From Serripes groenlandicus (Eukaryota > Mollusca > Bivalvia > Cardiida > Cardiidae): 64,000 nucleotides of DNA. The notes beneath the pieces are model-generated. The model made no database searches. It was not told the DNA's origin and saw only the letters and a program-made list of their open reading frames with translations. Position 1 is the stretch's first letter, and every line of letters begins with the position of its first letter. The stretch spans positions 145,134,350 through 145,198,349 of the forward strand of contig JASEVX010000003.1 in NCBI GenBank assembly GCA_031761405.1, given 5' to 3'. This document shows positions 1-11,908 of this stretch, piece after piece. Made by a program: the position numbers and the translations under genes.

Positions 1-118
1 TCTTGAGGACTGAAAGGCAAAACAATAATGATGTCAGTTGAGTGAGATCGTAACGAGCTGACACATCTGAATCTGTTTCTGCATACATATCTCAATTGGA
101 GCTGAAAGTATTAACATG
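1..118. mobile_element. Degenerate piggyBac-like MITE (family 2), cut by window start
   Basis: The segment with CGTAACGAGCTGACACATCT and a right end GGAGCTGAAAGTATTAAC resembles the core and right terminus of the better preserved copies at 30760 and 47832. It is strongly diverged. Confidence 0.4.
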
Positions 119-1205
119 TCATATCAAGCTTAAATGTCAAAAGGTTTTTTTAACATGGTGGAAGCGAAAATTCCTCCACCAAAAAACATTTTCATGGATA
201 CGTATCGTCAAGAAATAACTACTGTTGGTTATTCGGATTGGGCACCATACCGGGAATTAAATTATTTAGTCGGCACATATTATGTGGCGCCTTGTTTGAA
301 ACAGTTAGCTTATCAGAATATTAAATGAGAATCGCCGTGTGATTGATGATGACAATGCTCGATTTATAATATCAGCTTGATTAAAGCTCAAAGGTTTGAG
401 GTGTTTGACCATCTATCTAGACCGACTACATTCCTGAAAACCTACTCCTGAATTATAACAAGCTCTTGTACTTTCGGTGCGTTAATGAAATAAATAGCTA
501 ACAGTGTAGGCATTACGTGCTACCAAGCCCGAAGATGATTAAGTAAGATCATAATGTATACCCAGAGCAGAGGGAACAGACAGCTTTTGGTTTACACTAC
601 TTTACGATGTTTTATATTGACGCCGCGTGGAAACACGGTGTCAGTTTTGAATAGGTTTGAATGTTGTACCATGGGGTTGCGTAATCGAATAGGGAGCAAC
701 CAACATTATTATTGTAAAGAAAAACGCTGAAAAAAACAAATCATTATGAATCAATAAATTGTATAAACTGATTTAAAAAACAAGTTGCAAAATACGTATG
801 TCTCTTACCGTTATTACAAATCTTTAGACACATTTAATTTGTATTTAATTACTTTTCCCCAACTTCATAGGCTTCGCTTTTTTTAATAGTTTGGTTTACA
901 GCCTTGACGACACGATTCATCAAAGCTCATACAAAAAATTCACTATTCCCCAACTCTGTAGGCTACGATTTTTTAATTGTTTGGTTTACGGCCCCGATTC
1001 ATCAAAGCTCTGAAAACAAAATCGGGGGATGTTTTGCCTATTTATAAAATTCTGTTGTATTTCTAAATTTGAAACGTTCCTCGCCATACAGTTTGTTCAT
1101 TGATCTAGTTAGAGCAGATTTAACCTTTTAGTGGTAAACAATAATTAAGAAACTTCAGCTTGTATGACATATTATAGTTGCAGTCAATGTTAAGCAAACT
1201 GTAAA
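119..1205. other. AT-rich stretch without a recognised gene
   Basis: A 64-codon open frame at 134-328 has no recognisable motif and is not supported as a gene. The only structure seen is a local duplication of period 91: the segment starting TTCCCCAACTTCATAGGCTT at 855 recurs, diverged, at 946, ending near CATCAAAGCTC. Confidence 0.5.
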
Positions 1206-1210
1206 CCAAA

Positions 1211-1327
1211 TCGTTTCATGACTAAACTTGTCATTTCATGACTAAACTTGTCATTTCATGACTAAACTTGTCATTTCATGACTAAACTTGTCATTTCTTG
1301 ACTAAACTTGTCATTTCACAACTAAAC
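1211..1327. repeat. 20-bp tandem array, about 6 copies
   Basis: The unit TTTCATGACTAAACTTGTCA repeats with near-perfect identity; the final copies vary at TTTCTTG and TTTCACA. Confidence 0.95.
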
Positions 1328-2122
1328 TTCACATGCTGAATATCACATAGATCTTAGCATATAACACGTCTAATCTCTGCGTCAAAATTGACCCTTTCTG
1401 CTCTTGATAACCTTTTATTATAGGATATGGTAGCCAGGTGAGCAATATAGGCACATATTGGCCTTCTTGTTTAAAACAAAGGGACATTTGGCCTTCTTGT
1501 TCGAAATATTTACATCATGTCTGTTTGCACAGGTTATTTAAATGTACTGAACTGCATCTGATTCCTTTAAGTCATCCTTCAAAATCATGCGCGGCGTCTT
1601 TGATGCTTTGAACCAAAATTCGTCTTGTAGTCTACTATAGTAGTACCAGCTGTGTTAAAGACATACGTTTATTATATAGAATGAACAATGGGATCAATAT
1701 AAGTTAGCAAACCAGCACGTTGAACTCATTCTTATTGTTTTTTCCCTCCAACGGATTTTCTTTCTGTATTTATTTGTGATTTCTGAAAATCCATAACTGT
1801 ATTACAACTCAATGCACAATTACATGTAGGTCCAAGTAAAGACGTCGTTTCGCGTTGAGTAATAGGAAACCACACTCCACATAAAACACGTTGATTTCGA
1901 TTCAATAAGACTTGAGTTGACTCTTTGTCTGCTGGAACCGATGTTGTGAAGCCTGCGCTAGCAACATATACTGTAGCTAGAACAGCCAGCGTATCCGGGC
2001 CGTCTGACAGAGCTCAACACTGTTTACAAATTCAGCATTGAAAGGGTTAAAAGATAAGCGATAAATCGGTAAGTTAAAATCAACTTCTATCGTAACGAAT
2101 TCAAGTATCAGTTAGCCTTTCC
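1328..2122. other. No gene recognised
   Basis: Unique-looking sequence up to the SINE target site. A phrase containing TTGGCCTTCTTGTT occurs twice near 1458-1503. The bases just before the SINE (about 2030-2055) contain TTCAGCATTGAAAGGGTTAA, resembling one terminus of the family 2 MITE. Confidence 0.4.
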
Positions 2123-2134
2123 TTGTTATACCTG

Positions 2135-2433
2135 GCCCAGCCACGGTAGCTCAGTCGGTAGCGACGCGGGCTGTCAATCCAGGGGTTGTGAGTTCGAATC
2201 CCGGCTCGGCCAACTTTCTTTCCGAGGATTGACAAAAGTCAATGCGACATGCGTCATTCGTCTTCCACCAATGGGCTAAGTCTATGTGGAAAAGCAGCCA
2301 GTTGCTTGGGAAGATTGTTGTGTGGAGTACTGGTGTGAGAAAACCAGGAAATGCATGAGTAGGTGAACTGGCCTCCGTGATATAACAGAAATTGTTAAAG
2401 ACGGCGTTAAACCCCAATCAATCAATCAATCAA
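2135..2433 (+). mobile_element. tRNA-Asp-derived SINE, full length
   Basis: The head carries a pol III A box (TAGCTCAGTCGG) and B box (GTTCGAATCC), with a GTC anticodon in a CTGTCAA loop, indicating a tRNA-Asp ancestor. The body contains GCAGCCAGTTGCTTGG and AGGTGAACTGGCC. The tail is GGCGTTAAACCCC followed by repeated AATC. It is flanked by a 12-bp target-site duplication TTGTTATACCTG (2123-2134 and 2434-2445), the signature of LINE-mediated retrotransposition. Confidence 0.93.
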
Positions 2434-2459
2434 TTGTTATACCTGTCACGCCAAAATAT

Positions 2460-3247
2460 GTTGTCTGAACATTGTCGATATAAGCTGAACATTGTCGATA
2501 TAGGCTGAACATTGTCGATATAAGCTGAACATTACCGATATAAGCTTAACATTGTCGATATAAGCTGAACATTGTCGATATAGGCTGAACATTGTCGATA
2601 TAAGCTGAACATTGGCGATATAAGCTGAACATTGTCAATATAAGCTGAACATTACCGATAGCAGCTAAACATTGCCGATAATAGCTGAACATTGTCGATA
2701 TCAGCTGAATATTACCGATATAAGCTTAACATTGTCGATATAAGCTGAACATTGTCGATATAAGCTGAACATTGTCGATATAAGCTGAACATTGTCGATA
2801 TAAGCTGAACATTGTCGATATAAGCTGAACATTACCGATAGCAGCTGAACATTGCCGATAATAGCTGAACATTGTCGATATAGGCTGAACATTGCCGCTA
2901 TAAGCTGAGCATTGCCGCTATAAGCTGAACATTGCCGATAATAGCTGAACATTGCCGATATGAGATGAACATTGCCGATATAGGCTGAACATTGCCAATA
3001 TAAGCTGAACATTGCCGATATAGGCTGAACATTGCCGCTATAAGCTAAACATTGCCGAAGATATAACATTACCGATATGAACATTACCGATATGAACATT
3101 ACCGATATGAACATTGCCGATATAAGTTGAACATTGCCGATATAAGCTAGATATAAGCTGAACATTGACGATATAAGCTGGATATAAGCTGAACATTGCC
3201 AATATAAGCTGGATATAAGCTGAACATTGCCGATATAAGCTGAACAT
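2460..3247. repeat. 20-bp tandem array, about 38 copies, with shorter sub-repeats
   Basis: The basic unit is AGCTGAACATTGTCGATATA, with variants CCGATA, CCGCTA and ACCGATAGC. Around 3060-3115 a 15-bp variant (GAACATTACCGATAT) is repeated four times, and after 3130 an inserted AGCTAGATATA breaks the period. Minus-strand open frames of 206 and 69 codons here are products of the repeat. Confidence 0.95.
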
Positions 3248-3249
3248 CG

Positions 3250-4406
3250 AGTGTATCCCGGAAAGTATATACGACTTACATCAACTCTGTGAATAATGTA
3301 AACGAAGATCAGCATGCTCATTACTCGAACAGTTTAATCGTTTCATACAATGTTCGCTATTCAGGATAAGGGATTAAATGTGTTAATCTTGGGGTACTTT
3401 CTCAATCTCGTTAAAACCAGAAACAATCTAAGTTGCAGAAGCAAACGCCTATATAGATCTGATAACTGCCTATTGCAGGTCGTCTAAGCCAATCAAATTA
3501 TCCCCTACAACATCGTTATAAAACTCCATATAAATAAACGCGATAAAGGAATGGTGGTGGCCGAGTGTTCCACTTGAATAGTAAGCATTTAGATAATGTT
3601 GGATTTATCGTGTGCATTTATTGGACAGAAAAACGTACACCTACTGGTGAAGATTTAAATGTTAAAGGTCAAGTCGAGGCGACCTTTTATCCGTCGCGTA
3701 AGAGCCAATATACACACAACAAAATGTGTTTGCCTTATTTTATTGAGATTATGAACTTTCTATTCCATTACTTTATTGCAAACTCGAGACAATTCCACGT
3801 CTAGCCATTCTGAGGCGGTTAATAATGTACATGTATTGATTCAGACTGCGTATTCCAGAACGAACTTGATCAATACTTCCAAATTTAACGAATGGTAATA
3901 CACTATCACGAGGGAATATAATCTACGTGACAGCTTGAATGTTTTTGAATGTATTTAAATGAATAGTGAAAGATAACATTTATAATATGACTAATTACGG
4001 AGACCACTCAGAACCCAAAATAATTACTTATTTTAACCTTAAGCCTACCGTATATTTATCAATCGTATTGAAGGGAATGCTTACACACGAAGGTTAGTTG
4101 AATAATACATGCGTTCTGATCTAGATCTACACTTTTGGCTCATTATTTGAGCCCGTTTATTTAATTACCAGTATAATCAAGTAAGATTCCATGTTGACAA
4201 TTAACCAAGCAGTAAATATGACTTTATATCCATACTAATTACTAATTAGTATACATTTCATTCGATTACCTCTTTTGTAATCCATTGTGTTTGCTTAAGT
4301 GGAAATAAAAGCGCTCCTCTTATTGGGTTTAAACAAGACCAATGCGACACCAATGCATCGTATCAGTGCGAAAGGGTAGAAGTTGGCATTTGTGAATAGC
4401 ATCCGC
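3250..4406. other. No gene recognised
   Basis: AT-rich. A 79-codon plus-strand frame (3565-3804) shows no domain or repeat and lacks supporting splice or promoter evidence. Confidence 0.4.
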
Positions 4407-4412
4407 ACAGTC

Positions 4413-4734
4413 CACGGCGTAGCTTTGCAATAATCAATGTGTAGGCCGTCTCGTGAGAAAATCAACATTGTGGACTCTGCGTAAAGTACCGACCTGGATC
4501 AGCCTAAGCATGCCACACAGGCCTACCCGGATATACACTTTTCGCCTCCTGTGGATTTTCTGTTTTCTATCCCTCTAAGACGGAATGTGTCGGCCGGATC
4601 AGTCTGAGCGGAAAGTGCAGGCTGATCTGGTCGATACATTACGCAGATGTCTATCTCCGCAGCTGCATTTTGGGTCATTTTGAGAAAAAATGTGTAAGCA
4701 CGTGCCTACAGTGCCTAAAGGTAGCTACTCCCCT
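4413..4734 (-). mobile_element. hAT-like MITE, long subfamily
   Basis: The ends are GGCGTAGCTTTGC on the left and GTAGCTACTCCCCT on the right, imperfect inverted repeats of the CAGGGGCGTAGC/GCTACGCCCCTG type seen in the better copy at 12715. Internal inverted blocks are GACTCTGCGTAAAGTA and TACATTACGCAGA. A 6-bp direct repeat ACAGTC flanks it (4407-4412, 4735-4740). Non-coding. The hAT assignment is inferred from termini only. Confidence 0.75.
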
Positions 4735-4924
4735 ACAGTCTGATCGAGATCCGCATTGTTCACATGGTTATTGCATACGCTTCTGTCAGTTTATATAGAT
4801 TTTGATACGACGGAGCAGATGCACTTGCTGACGGAGCAGATGTTATTGCTGATCTGAATCTGCACTGTTTAGAAATGCCAACCTGTCCCTTTCCGTTCAT
4901 TTTAAGGTTGGCTATCTCTGTGGT

Positions 4925-5547
4925 CCGAATATAACAAGAACTCGAATAACGTAACTTACCGGATAACAACAACTCGAATAACGTAACTTACCAGATAACA
5001 AGAACTCGAATAACGTAACTTACCGGATAACAAGAACTCGAATAACGTAACTTACCGGATAACAAGAACTCGAATAACGTAACTTAACGGATAACAACAA
5101 CTCGAATAACGTAACTTACCGGATAACAAGAACTCGAATAACGTAACTTACCGGATAACAAGAACTCGAATAACGTAACTTACCAGATAACAATAACTCG
5201 AATAACGTAACTTACCGGATAACAACAACTCGAATAACGTAACTTACCGGATAACAAGAACTCGAATAACGTAACTTACCGGATAACAAGAACTCGAATA
5301 ACGTAACTTACCGGATAACAAGAACTCGAATAACGTAACTTACCGGATAACAACAACTCGAATAGCGTAACTTACCGGATAACAACAACTCGAATAACGT
5401 AACTTACCGGATAACAACAACTCGAATAACGTAACTTACCGGATAACAAGAACTCGAATAACGTAACTTACCGGATAACAAGAACTCGAATAACGTAACT
5501 TACCGGATAACAACAACTCGAATAACGTAACTTACCGGATAACCATA
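4925..5547. repeat. 32-bp tandem array, about 19 copies
   Basis: The unit reads ACTCGAATAACGTAACTTAC plus CGGATAACAAGA or CGGATAACAACA. Copies alternate between AAGA and AACA variants without strict order. The array is very homogeneous. Confidence 0.95.
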
Positions 5548-6550
5548 TGGCCAAAGAGATAACAATGATGTTAACATTTATTAATTAACTTCTTACGATA
5601 GCAAAAATGCATCGCGATTATGTAAATGCAGAGACATTGATGTGTTTATATGTCTCTGGTAAATGTGAGGATGTTTCGATCTTTCTATCCCAATATCACT
5701 TTATTGTTTTTGACGCCTAAATTATGGTCTTTAGGCACGGCTAATAATAACATATACTACGGAATTGTTATGATCAATATTTGCCAATTTTACGAATGGT
5801 AATACATGCTCACGAGGGATTGCTGGCTATGTGCCATCTTTTATCAACTTAAATGAATAATGTTGGACAATTGCGTAAAATTAACCAAACCTCTTCTTTT
5901 TGGGGGAAATCTTAACGCTTTTTAATTCAAAGAAAGATCCACTATTGATCTGAAGTTGAATATTGCTTCCATATTTTTCTTATCAGATCTCGAATTGCCT
6001 GGGATATTTAAATGACCTTGATATCACTGAAAGTGTTTGCTAGTCAACATGTATATGAAGTCATTTCTTTTAAAATGTATTATTCATTTGTTACAATATG
6101 CATTAATACGTGTCAGTATGATAAAATACTTTCTTACTAGTGCTTTCTTCAGTTGTATGTTTATATAGCGCCGTCTTAGTCATATATTGAATGGCGTCAT
6201 ATCTGAACTATTCAGAAAGCTTGCAAGGAAATGTGACATCTGGTAGCTGTCGTAAATCAGGCATTTAACTCGGTCTACTAAACGCCGATTATTAAATGTA
6301 TTTTCTGTTCGATTACATAACGATAACACGCTGCGTTTAGCCCACACAGTCACACTGTGAAGCAGTGACGTTTGCGCAGATACTCAAACATTGATAACAT
6401 TTAATATTCAATATCTCCTTATTTCACAGAAAGTACAATATTAACTATACTAAATAAAAGCATTCATATGTAAGTATATTGTTAAGATAAAACTATTCTA
6501 GTACGAGGTTCGACTCATATAATCGAATTTTACTCAAATTGAACGGCCGA
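5548..6550. other. No gene recognised
   Basis: AT-rich sequence with a partial hairpin motif AGAGACATTGATGTG and ATATGTCTCT near 5630-5656, similar in arms to the hairpin at 38071. No exon-like open frame was recognised. Confidence 0.4.
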
Positions 6551-6554
6551 CTGT

Positions 6555-7140
6555 GTTCATGTTAGTCTAGAGTTACATGCCCCTACCATTACATTATCGG
6601 GTCAGGAATACACCAATAATGGCGACGCTCTTTGGACACGGTGTAGCGATATAACTAGTCGGGAGTTACCTGCCCCTACAATTACATTATCGGGTCAGGA
6701 ATACACCAATAATGGCCACGCTCTTTGGACACGGTGTAGCGATATAACTAGTCCGGAGTTACCTGCCCCTACCATTACATTATCGGGTCAGGAATACACC
6801 AATAATGGCGACGCCCTTTGGACACGGTGTAGCGATATAACTAGTCCGGAGTTACCTGCCCCTACCATTACATTATCGGGTCAGGAATACACCAATAATG
6901 GCGACGCCCTTTGGACACGGTGTAGCGATATAACTAGTCCGGAGTTACCTGCCCCTACCATTACATTATCGGGTCAGGAATACACCAATAATGGCGACGC
7001 CCTTTGGACATGGTTGTGCAAGCAAAGGGCAATAGAGGCGACCATTTTTGTAGACAAAATATTATAAACTCCGTATGGAGTTTACTTCATTATTTATATT
7101 CTGTTTCCAAACACCAGTTGTAGAGTTGGCCATTTCCAAG
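6555..7140. mobile_element. Dispersed element E, copy with a 93-bp x5 internal array
   Basis: Units start AGTTACCTGCCCCTAC at 93-bp spacing (cctgcccc or catgcccc at 6576, 6669, 6762, 6855, 6948) and include TCAGGAATACACCAATAATG and CCTTTGGACACGGTGTAGCG. The right flank (GCAAAGGGCAATAGA, then TTCATTATTTATATTCTG and TTCCAAACACCAGTTG) matches single-copy flanks at 22500-22660 and 45590-45725, so the array sits inside a dispersed element. Confidence 0.85.
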
Positions 7141-7167
7141 GGTATATTTTACTAATTAAATATAATT

Positions 7168-7618
7168 CACCGTGTAAAATACTTATTCCAGAGTAATAAT
7201 TTACCATAGAACGCCGTGTAAAATACTTATTCCAGAGTAATAATTTACCATAGAACGCCGTGTAAAATACTTATTCCAGAGTAATAATTTACCATAGAAC
7301 GCCGTGTACAATACTTATTCCAGAGTAATAATTTACCATAGAACGCCGTGTAAAATACTTATTCCAGAGTAATAATTTACCATAGAACGCCGTGTACAAT
7401 ACTTATTCCAGAGTAATAATTTACCATAGAACGCCGTGTAAAATACTTATTCCAGAGTAATAATTTACCATAGAACGCCGTGTACAATACTTATTCCAGA
7501 GTAATAATTTACCATAGAACGCCGTGTACAATACTTATTCCAGAGTAATAATTTACCATAGAACGCCGTGTACAATACTTATTCCAGAGTAATAATTTAC
7601 CATAGAACGCCGTGGACT
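7168..7618. repeat. 44-bp tandem array, about 10 copies
   Basis: The unit is GCCGTGTAAAATACTTATTC plus CAGAGTAATAATTTACCATA and GAAC. Two variants (TAAAATAC, TACAATAC) alternate. It lies directly downstream of element E. Confidence 0.95.
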
Positions 7619-8260
7619 CACCCATTATTATATTAGGATGTATGCCCGACGTTTTTCATATTTCGGGAGAAATGCGAGTAAATCGGAGCATCAATAGAGT
7701 ACCTATATATAATTCATGTTTTTAAAACAGCTATCAAACGATTTTTGCCAAAGTTTTACTATAGAAGGCAATCAAGTTGTATAAAGCTTTGAATCTTAAA
7801 TTACAATGATTTCATACCACGTGACATACTTGTATGTCGATAGATGATATAGGAGTCTCTTGAAATGTTGTCTTGTATTGATATATATAGTTTCGAAATA
7901 GTTTCGATATAAACTATCGGCTGAACTGTTTTGATTGAAATCAATCTGACCGACAGTGTAGGCATATCTAAACATTCCTTACTTTTCTGCTCCATAACAA
8001 GTACGTGACATATAACTAAAATACGCTAAGGTAAAACACGTTCGGAAAATTCGATGATATTGACAGGTCAATTATCAGTGATACATGTTATCTTTCGCCT
8101 GCGTCAAGCTTTGTGATTCTAAAAATACAATAATAATGTTGCCGTGATTTTGTTCACATTAGCGAATTCAAGAGATATATTTGAACATTTCTCTAGTCTT
8201 GGAAATATTAATTACACTTTATTATACGCATGAGTTCCTATGACCGAATTTTTAAATTGT
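7619..8260. other. No gene recognised
   Basis: Unique-looking AT-rich sequence between the 44-bp array and the next SINE. No open frame with domain features. Confidence 0.4.
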
Positions 8261-8273
8261 TTGGTTGTATCTC

Positions 8274-8568
8274 GCCGAGCTCCGGTAGCTCAGTCGGTAG
8301 CGACGCGGGCTGTCAATCCAGGGGTTGTGAGTTCGAATCCCGGCTCGGCCAACTTTCTTTCCGAGGATTGACAAAAGTCAATGCGACATGCGTCATTCCT
8401 CTTCCACCAATGGGCTAAGTATATGTGGAAAAGCAGCCAGTTGCTTGGGAAGATTGTTGTGTGGAGTACTGGTGTGAGAAAACCAGGAAATGCATGAGTA
8501 GGTGAACTGGCCGCCGTGATATAACTGAGAAATTGTTAAAAACGGCGTTAAACCCCAATCAATCAACA
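8274..8568 (+). mobile_element. tRNA-Asp-derived SINE, full length
   Basis: Same family as 2135-2433 and nearly identical to it. It carries the A box, the B box, the GTC anticodon loop and the GGCGTTAAACCCCAATCAAT tail. A perfect 13-bp target-site duplication TTGGTTGTATCTC occupies 8261-8273 and 8569-8581, indicating a fairly recent insertion. Confidence 0.95.
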
Positions 8569-8581
8569 TTGGTTGTATCTC

Positions 8582-9346
8582 ATTTCAGCTAGAAAATAAC
8601 CACAGGGTGATATGTTTTAAAATAAAGATATGTGAACAATATAGTCGCCAATTCAATGTTTGTAATGTCTGTGTCAGTACCAATACTTTTCTGATGATGT
8701 ATCATTTGATGATAGACGTTAAAAAAACCTCCGGTCGACATTATTGCAGACAAATGAATCCATATACGATCGTTCATGTACGTGTATGTGTTTGTTTATA
8801 TGTTAATCGCAGTATGCTATTAACTCATGTCTGTTTTAATTTGGATGCAAATGAATTGTGTTTAAACACTTTGCCGAAAGGAGAAACTGCTTACAATTAT
8901 CAAGTTGTTTTTTTCAAATCTGAAAGTCATCGTTTTATTGACATGTTCTTTACATCTGCCCAGATATTTTCAAAATTGCAGGCTTCAGATTTGTTGTAAG
9001 TGAGATGAGGTTATAACACAGAAGAATACGGTAACTCATTTGAACAATACACGATTAATACAAATACTCTTCAAATGTATCATTATAGTATTGTCTTGGC
9101 ACGCCACCATAGCACATCGACATGGTTCTAGTATCATAGGCTTATGTACCAGTCGTTATGTTATGTTAGCCAAGAATAGCTACGAAGTACGCTGTTATAG
9201 ACTTTTTATAGGGTTTTGGTATGAACATAATATCTGAGTCATACTAAATACCTATGGAAGATTATAACAGCTATTGTCCTAGGTAGTCTTTATCTCTGCA
9301 TGGGATAACTTAAAGACTGGTACATAAGCAGAATTATGTAACACAA
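8582..9346. other. No gene supported; one 130-codon open frame
   Basis: The plus-strand frame at 8607-8999 is the longest here that is not made of repeats, but it begins next to the SINE target site, has no recognised domain, and its composition (rich in Cys, His, Tyr, Phe) matches translated AT-rich non-coding DNA. I do not call it a gene. Confidence 0.4.
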
Positions 9347-9349
9347 CAG

Positions 9350-9405
9350 CATTTTTCTCGCCAAATAGTTAATTCTGCACGGCGAGGGTAAACAAAAACA
9401 AATAA
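9350..9405. repeat. Dispersed GC-box segment preceding the 26-bp array
   Basis: CTCGCCAAATAGTTAATTCT followed by GCACGGCGAGGG recurs in reverse orientation at about 51498-51535 (CCCTCGCCGTGCAGAGTTAC). Its ends CTCGCC/GGCGAG are complementary, so it can fold as a hairpin. It may be the terminus of a dispersed element. Confidence 0.5.
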
Positions 9406-10268
9406 TAAATACAACAGCAAGTCAGATACATGTGACACAACAGCAAGTCAGATACATGTGACACAACAGCAAGTCAGATACATGTGACACAACAGTAAGT
9501 CAGATACATGTGACACAACAGCAAGTCAGATACATGTGACACAACAGCAAGTCAGATACATGTAACACAACAGCAAGTCAGATACATGTGACACAACAGC
9601 AAGTCAGATACATGTGACACAACAGCAAGTCAGATACATGTGACACAACAGCAAGTCAGATACATGTGACACAACAGCAAGTCAGATACATGTGACACAA
9701 CAGCAAGTCAGATACATGTGACACAACAGCAAGTCAGATACATGTGACACAACAGTAAGTCAGATACATGTGACACAACAGTAAGTCAGATACATGTGAC
9801 ACAACAGCAAGTCAGATACATGTGACACAACAGCAAGTCAGATACATGTGCCACAACAGTAAGTCAGATACATGTGACACAACAGTAAGTCAGATACATG
9901 TGACACAACAGCAAGTCAGATACATGTGACACAACAGCAAGTCAGATACATGTAACACAACAGCAAGTCAGATACATGTGACACAACAGCAAGTCAGATA
10001 CATGTGACACAACAGCAAGTCAGATACATGTGACACAACAGCAAGTCAGATACATGTGACACAACAGCAAGTCAGATACATGTGACACAACATTAAGTCA
10101 GATACATGTGACACAACAGCAAGTCAGATACATGTGACACAACAGCAAGTCAGATACATGTGACACAACAGTAAGTCAGATACATGTGACACAACAGCAA
10201 GTCAGATACATGTACCATAACAGCAAGTCAGATACATGTAACACAACAGCAAGTCAGATACATGTAAC
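9406..10268. repeat. 26-bp tandem array, about 33 copies
   Basis: The unit is ACACAACAGCAAGTCAGATA plus CATGTG. Rare variants (AGTAAG, CATTAAG, TGTAAC, TGTACC) are scattered, sometimes in blocks, suggesting unequal exchange within the array. Confidence 0.95.
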
Positions 10269-10601
10269 CGTTTCTTTAGTACGTTATTAACGATCGAACG
10301 TCAGTGGGGACTTGACACCTAATTTGTCTACAGGGTTATAAATACATCACTTGTTTAGCACAACGCTAGTTTTCAAAATGTACACCACTACACACGATAC
10401 TCGAAGTATGGGATTTAGCAAACTGTGAGGACCAGAATCAGCATTCCTCTCCTTTAAGACTGAACACAATTTATTCTGATCGTCAAGTTGTTTTGTAAAC
10501 CTTCTTGGATCACCGTGTAGGTATACACCATCGAAAACGACTATTCATATAATTACACCACAAAATGGTTCATAACACCGACGAGTGTCTAAATCCCATT
10601 T

Positions 10602-10808
10602 GAAATCTGCATTGTTTGGCTGTGAGTTATAAAGATATTCCAAAAATCCTATAACATGAAAATAGAGTCGTCCGAGTTCGAACATGGAAAACACGGCGCC
10701 GAATTGTTTAAAGTAGACTCTTCCATGTTCGAACTCGGACGACTCTATTTTCATGTTATAGGATTTTTGGAATAGTTTTATAACTCACAGCCAAACAATG
10801 CAGATTTC
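10602..10808. repeat. Large palindrome: 87-bp arms, 33-bp spacer
   Basis: The left arm (10602-10688) starts GAAATCTGCATTGTTTGGCT; the right arm (10722-10808) ends with its complement AGCCAAACAATGCAGATTTC. The arms are parts of a family 2 MITE in head-to-head orientation. Copy B at 14500-14650 has only one arm and an ordinary MITE end, so this is a rearranged form. Confidence 0.9.
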
Positions 10809-10899
10809 AGGTGAGACAGCTCGTATTACGAGCTGACTCACCTGAATCTGCATTCTTTGCAAAAAGCTCAATATTGCCTTTGGCGCTGAAAGAGTTAAG
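10722..10899. mobile_element. piggyBac-like MITE (family 2), rearranged copy
   Basis: It contains the core hairpin (GTGAGACAGCTCG / CGAGCTGACTCAC) and the right end GGCGCTGAAAGAGTTAA. Its left end is replaced by the inverted duplication described at 10602-10808. Confidence 0.75.
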
Positions 10900-10976
10900 A
10901 TGTCAGTCTTTATATCATTTGAGCTATTATTAGAATGCATACGTTTTACAGATATCTTCTGTTGTAGGTAGGAGTA

Positions 10977-11154
10977 TAGTCGAACCTGTGATTAAGACCA
11001 CCATGAAATAGCACTTCCCTGTCTATAGCGACCATGTCTTCAGTTTTGCAAATACTCATTTTCTGTATAAATGACCCTGAAATTAAAGACAACCTGTGAA
11101 CAAAGACCAGAATGTTCACTTTCCATGGGTGGTCTTTAAAGACAGGTCTGACTG
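10977..11154. mobile_element. Short inverted-repeat element, possibly pogo/Tigger-like MITE
   Basis: The ends TAGTCGAACCTGTGATTAAG and CTTTAAAGACAGGTCTGACT are imperfect inverted repeats, and AGACCACC/GGTGGTCT continues the pairing. CAGTCNNACC-type termini next to TA are typical of pogo/Tigger elements; the assignment is inferred. It is absent from copy B because that whole segment is missing there. Confidence 0.6.
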
Positions 11155-11520
11155 TTCATTTAAAATGTCAATCAAAATAGGGAAAGCGCCAAACGAAAAT
11201 TCATCATACTGAAATGAAAATAAAGAAAAAACTATGTCGTGTGTAGATCAGAATATTGAACAGTGAAAATCAAAATCAAATCAATATATGTATGTAGATA
11301 TTGGAAATAAATATGTTTTGAACTAAAATCAAAACAGCATTTTACTTATCATGAATTATTCTCCAGAAAAAAAAAACCGGAGAATTGTCCACCGAACTCT
11401 TGTAGGTAATATAAATCATACGAGTAATCTTAATTCATCAACAAGATTGTCGATATGGGGAAGTTACCGATTCATCGACTGAGAGAGTCCACACGAGACG
11501 CCTTTCTAGCACACACGTTG

Positions 11521-11734
11521 TTAACTCTTTCAGCGCCAAAGGCAATATTGAGCTTTTTGCAAACGATACAGATTCAGGTGAGTCGGCTCGTAACGAGCTG
11601 TCTCACCTAAAATCTGCATTGTTTGGCTGTGAGTTATAAAAAGTATTCCAAAAATCCTATAACATGAAAATAGAGTCGTCCGAGTTTGAACATGGAAGAG
11701 TCTACTTTAAACAATTCGGCGCTGAAAGGGTTAA
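11521..11734. mobile_element. piggyBac-like MITE (family 2)
   Basis: Termini are TTAACTCTTTCAGCGCC and GGCGCTGAAAGGGTTAA, starting and ending in TTAA, the target site duplicated by piggyBac transposases. The core CAGGTGAGTCGGCTCG / CGAGCTGTCTCACCT forms a hairpin. About 214 bp, non-coding. Confidence 0.8.
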
Positions 11735-11908
11735 AAGCAATAAAGAAGATAACTTTCTCCAAATATTCACAGACGCCTTTACAGCAGGCGTTTTCGAAGA
11801 GGAGCATGTTCTCTCCCACGCTTTATCGAAATAAGTCTTCCATTTCTTCAGATTTAACATTTTAATCTCTGAAATTCTTAAAGCATATTTTATTTATTTA
11901 TTTATTTA

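Noticed and set aside
134..328. 64-codon open frame near the window start
   Set aside because: Short, no motif, next to a degenerate MITE.
2150..2225. tRNA-Asp gene (and similar heads at 8280, 30055, 44795, 62400)
   Set aside because: Each tRNA-like head continues into the same SINE body and tail, with target duplications in three cases; the acceptor stem is also imperfect.
8607..8999. 130-codon open frame
   Set aside because: No domain, no splice or promoter support, composition typical of translated AT-rich DNA.
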